From: Lunularia cruciata
Taxonomy: Eukaryota; Streptophyta; Marchantiopsida; Lunulariales; Lunulariaceae
Assembly (NCBI GenBank): GCA_948567375.1
Contig: OX419755.1
Coordinates: forward strand, 5,895,001-5,959,000
Direction of reading: 5' to 3'
Length of the DNA stretch: 64,000 nt
Shown: positions 62,105 through 64,000 of the stretch, in pieces
Layout: each line of letters opens with the position of its first letter
Position numbering within the stretch: the stretch's first letter is position 1
The notes under the pieces: model-generated
Databases searched by the model: none
What the model was told of the DNA's origin: nothing
What the model saw: the letters and a program-made list of their open reading frames with translations, nothing else
Position numbers and translations under genes: made by a program

Positions 62105-62490
62105 GGGTATAGTCTTTTGGCTACTAAGTCTATCCAACACTATAGGATAAGCAAAATAAAACGTCCCACTTTTAAAATCCAAAATGAGATTTATACCAAG
62201 TGTATTTCTGGACATATTTGTAACAATTGTACATAATCTTCTTGTTACGAAGTCTATTGAACACTAGATGATAAAAAAATAAAAATCTAAAACGATTTTA
62301 AATCTATAGTGTGATATTCTCTATTTAACAGATATATACTTTGCTCATTACAGAGTCTATTGACACTATATAGTAAATAAAATATAACTTCTTTGTTTCG
62401 GAATCTATATTGATATATACCATTTGCAATAAAGGTGTCTAGTCTCCTTACTATAGACTCTACTGGACACTATGTGATAAGCAAAATTAA
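62105..62490. repeat. Degenerate tandem repeat, about 103-120 bp period
   Basis: Four diverged units start near 62,107, 62,231, 62,337 and 62,438. Each carries a phrase like ACGAAGTCTATTGAACACTA followed by GATGATAAGCAAAATAAAA. The units differ by many substitutions and small indels, so the array is old. Confidence 0.7.
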
Positions 62491-63009
62491 AACACTAGTG
62501 GGCATAACCATTAAGAGGCGCGAGGTGCAACCTACTACTGGTATTAATGTAAATATGCTGAAGAACAATCACGACGAGAATGGACAACGAAGAAAGGTAC
62601 CACTTGGGCATCGACGAGAAATAATTTCAATGAATAGAAACAACAGTCGATATCCTCATTCGCACGAATCCGCGCTGGATATGAAGCTTCATTCATTCTC
62701 TCGACATGCAACGAGAAAACGTCCTCGGTCCATGGTCCGTCGAAGAATCCTGGGGGAATATTCCATGTCGTACGCCTGTCATCTTCTTCTAGCTAACCCA
62801 CGGTACCCAGCGGTGGCGGGAGACACTCCCGTCCGTATCTCCGTATCACCGTCTTTCGCGCCTTGTCAAGGTTCACGCCGTCAACGTCCGTACCAATGCT
62901 ACAGTGGATTGCAAGTTCGTTTACTTGTTGAACGGGGGAAGTTCTTTGTTCGACGAACCTGGAAGGGACGACCTATCAAATACAAAACGACTTATTCCTT
63001 GATCCCGGT

Positions 63010-63090
63010 TCTTGCACAACTGGTTTACAGTGCACAGAAACTGGTCACGCCATTTCTGATCCGGTTTACGGTTTGCAGAAACTGGTCAAG
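63010..63090. repeat. Short tandem repeat, about 43-bp period
   Basis: CTGGTTTACAGTGCACAGAA plus ACTGGTCACG is followed by CGGTTTACGGTTTGCAGAAA plus CTGGTCAAGG, two diverged neighbours. They fall within the C-terminal end of the open frame on the - strand. Confidence 0.6.
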
Positions 63091-63720
63091 GTATTCCCCT
63101 TCTGACGCCACAGACCGTTCTAGTGCTCCGTGTAACCCGGCTCCTGCTTTAGTTAAAGTTTGCACATACGTATCAATCTTCAGAGTCTCTTGGTGTCTTC
63201 GGACCAAAGTGAAAGAAGAAACGGACGTTCCAATCGAATCGGATCGAATTGCCGTCTTGATTTGTCTTTCCGTGCATGTCGCACGCAAATGATGTCTGAA
63301 AACTTTTCTATTCCGATCTATGTTGTGTGCATTCTCTGCCTTCTTTTTAGATTCATGCTTTGTAATGATACAACTAAGAAAGCGACATACACCTGATGCG
63401 GTGACACTTTTTTTAGAGAGCAGTTGAGCTTTTAATTCATTGTGATCATGCCATCTGGGTTGTTTTACTTTGGTATAGACTGAGTAAATCTCAAAGTCTA
63501 TTTTGATAGTTCTGATTCCTGTTATTTCTAAAATGGGTTTGGATGCACCAAATTTGGGTTTAGCATAGGGTGATCTAAGAGCTAGCTTTGAAGAAGAAGT
63601 GGTGTCCCAGATTTGTAGGAGGTTGGTATAGTCATTTTTTGACTTAAGTTGTTGGGTCCAATGAAATGCTATATCGGAGGACCCAGCTAAGTCTTGGCTG
63701 CTGGGTAGTTTGAATATCAT
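63025..63720 (-). CDS. Uncharacterised 231-codon open frame
   Basis: Family not recognised. The first in-frame ATG is at 63,720, giving 231 aa. The N-terminal half (IFKLPSSQDLAGSSDIAFHW, YAKPKFGASKPILEITGI) and the C-terminal part (LKIDTYVQTLTKAGAGLHGA) have balanced protein-like composition, while the middle (residues about 110-165) is basic and less convincing and could be an unspliced intron. On the gene strand a CTATAAAGG motif at 63,753-63,762, about 35-40 bases upstream of the ATG, would fit a TATA box with a very short leader. A competing open frame on the + strand (62,435-63,292) is less protein-like. It could be a small real gene, a retroelement-derived fragment or chance. Confidence 0.35.
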   Translation of the reverse strand: MIFKLPSSQDLAGSSDIAFHWTQQLKSKNDYTNLLQIWDTTSSSKLALRSPYAKPKFGASKPILEITGIRTIKIDFEIYSVYTKVKQPRWHDHNELKAQLLSKKSVTASGVCRFLSCIITKHESKKKAENAHNIDRNRKVFRHHLRATCTERQIKTAIRSDSIGTSVSSFTLVRRHQETLKIDTYVQTLTKAGAGLHGALERSVASEGEYLDQFLQTVNRIRNGVTSFCAL

Positions 63721-64000
63721 TTTGGCTCCTCTCAAAAGTCAGTAGGTGTGATCTCCTTTATAGCACATGTACTTAAGGTTTCACCACATTTATGGTCTTG
63801 GCTTTCAAGATCAGGTCAATATCCTCGTATCCTTAGCCACTCGCACTTAGGGATTTAAATTGAGTTTAACCTTCCGTACGTTGTTTTAGTTTTTCAGAAA
63901 CCAAAAACATATATCTATCTCAAATAAAATTCGCAATATGAAGGCCTCTCTCTAACTATCTTGTGAATATTTGAGAAACATCCAAATCTTATGAGTAATT
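63721..64000. other. Window end, no gene recognised
   Basis: The possible promoter of the preceding - strand frame lies in the first 50 bases; the rest is AT-rich. Confidence 0.4.

Noticed and set aside
62435-63292. 285-codon open frame on the plus strand
   Set aside because: Its start lies in an old tandem repeat, its product is Arg/Ser-rich without domain character, and the opposite strand reads more like protein.
1-64000. CRISPR array, bacterial operons, ribosome binding sites
   Set aside because: The window is clearly eukaryotic nuclear DNA; the tandem repeats present have no equal spacers.
1-64000. tRNA, rRNA or spliceosomal RNA genes
   Set aside because: I looked for T-arm, box A/B-like and conserved rRNA phrases and found none convincing; a covariance-model scan would be needed to exclude them.

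Overview
The window looks like nuclear DNA of a land plant, and most likely a bryophyte. All confidently read genes are eukaryotic, with GT-AG introns (one GC-AG) of about 100 to 500 bases. The strongest taxonomic pointer is a disease-resistance (NLR) gene whose N-terminal domain is an alpha/beta-hydrolase. This hydrolase-NB-ARC-LRR (HNL) class is known from liverworts and related bryophytes and not from flowering plants. The species cannot be settled from the sequence alone.

Layout. 1-16.5 kb: an NLR locus. A broken HNL gene (about 10.06-14.38 kb, + strand) lies between two direct copies of one segmental duplication (1-6.68 kb, and an internally deleted copy at 15.07-16.53 kb). Minisatellite-like repeats and a perfect 20-bp hairpin lie around it. 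17.67-20.61 kb (- strand): a six-exon gene for a GPI-anchored SPARK-domain protein like Arabidopsis At1g61900. I could assemble it from signal peptide to GPI tail. 20.6-26 kb: mostly non-coding, with one degraded coding-like stretch at 21.66-22.0 kb. 26-36 kb: AT-rich and filled with old retroelement debris (Ty3/Gypsy reverse transcriptase and integrase, an LTR between them, a probable Ty1/Copia RNase H). 37.71-38.64 kb (- strand): a trihelix (SANT/Myb-like) transcription factor. 44.75-46.76 kb (+ strand): a two-exon P-class PPR protein, probably organellar. 47.85-48.81 kb (- strand): a complete three-exon phi-class glutathione S-transferase. 50.5-56 kb: a second AT-rich repeat zone, with a full LTR copy bounded by a 5-bp direct repeat. 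56.43-60.18 kb (+ strand): a complete 11-exon M18 aspartyl aminopeptidase (DNPEP type), 483 aa, with every metal ligand in place. 61-64 kb: repeats and one uncharacterised 231-codon open frame on the - strand.

The intact genes are unrelated single-copy housekeeping or regulatory genes, each with its own promoter; I see no gene cluster acting in one pathway. The convergent PPR and GST genes share a short 3' intergenic space. The most distinctive content is the HNL-type NLR and its duplicated surroundings, and a small four-copy dispersed repeat family (35.98, 36.62, 44.04 and 61.02 kb), two copies of which face each other across the trihelix gene. I did not find a convincingly new multi-gene system.
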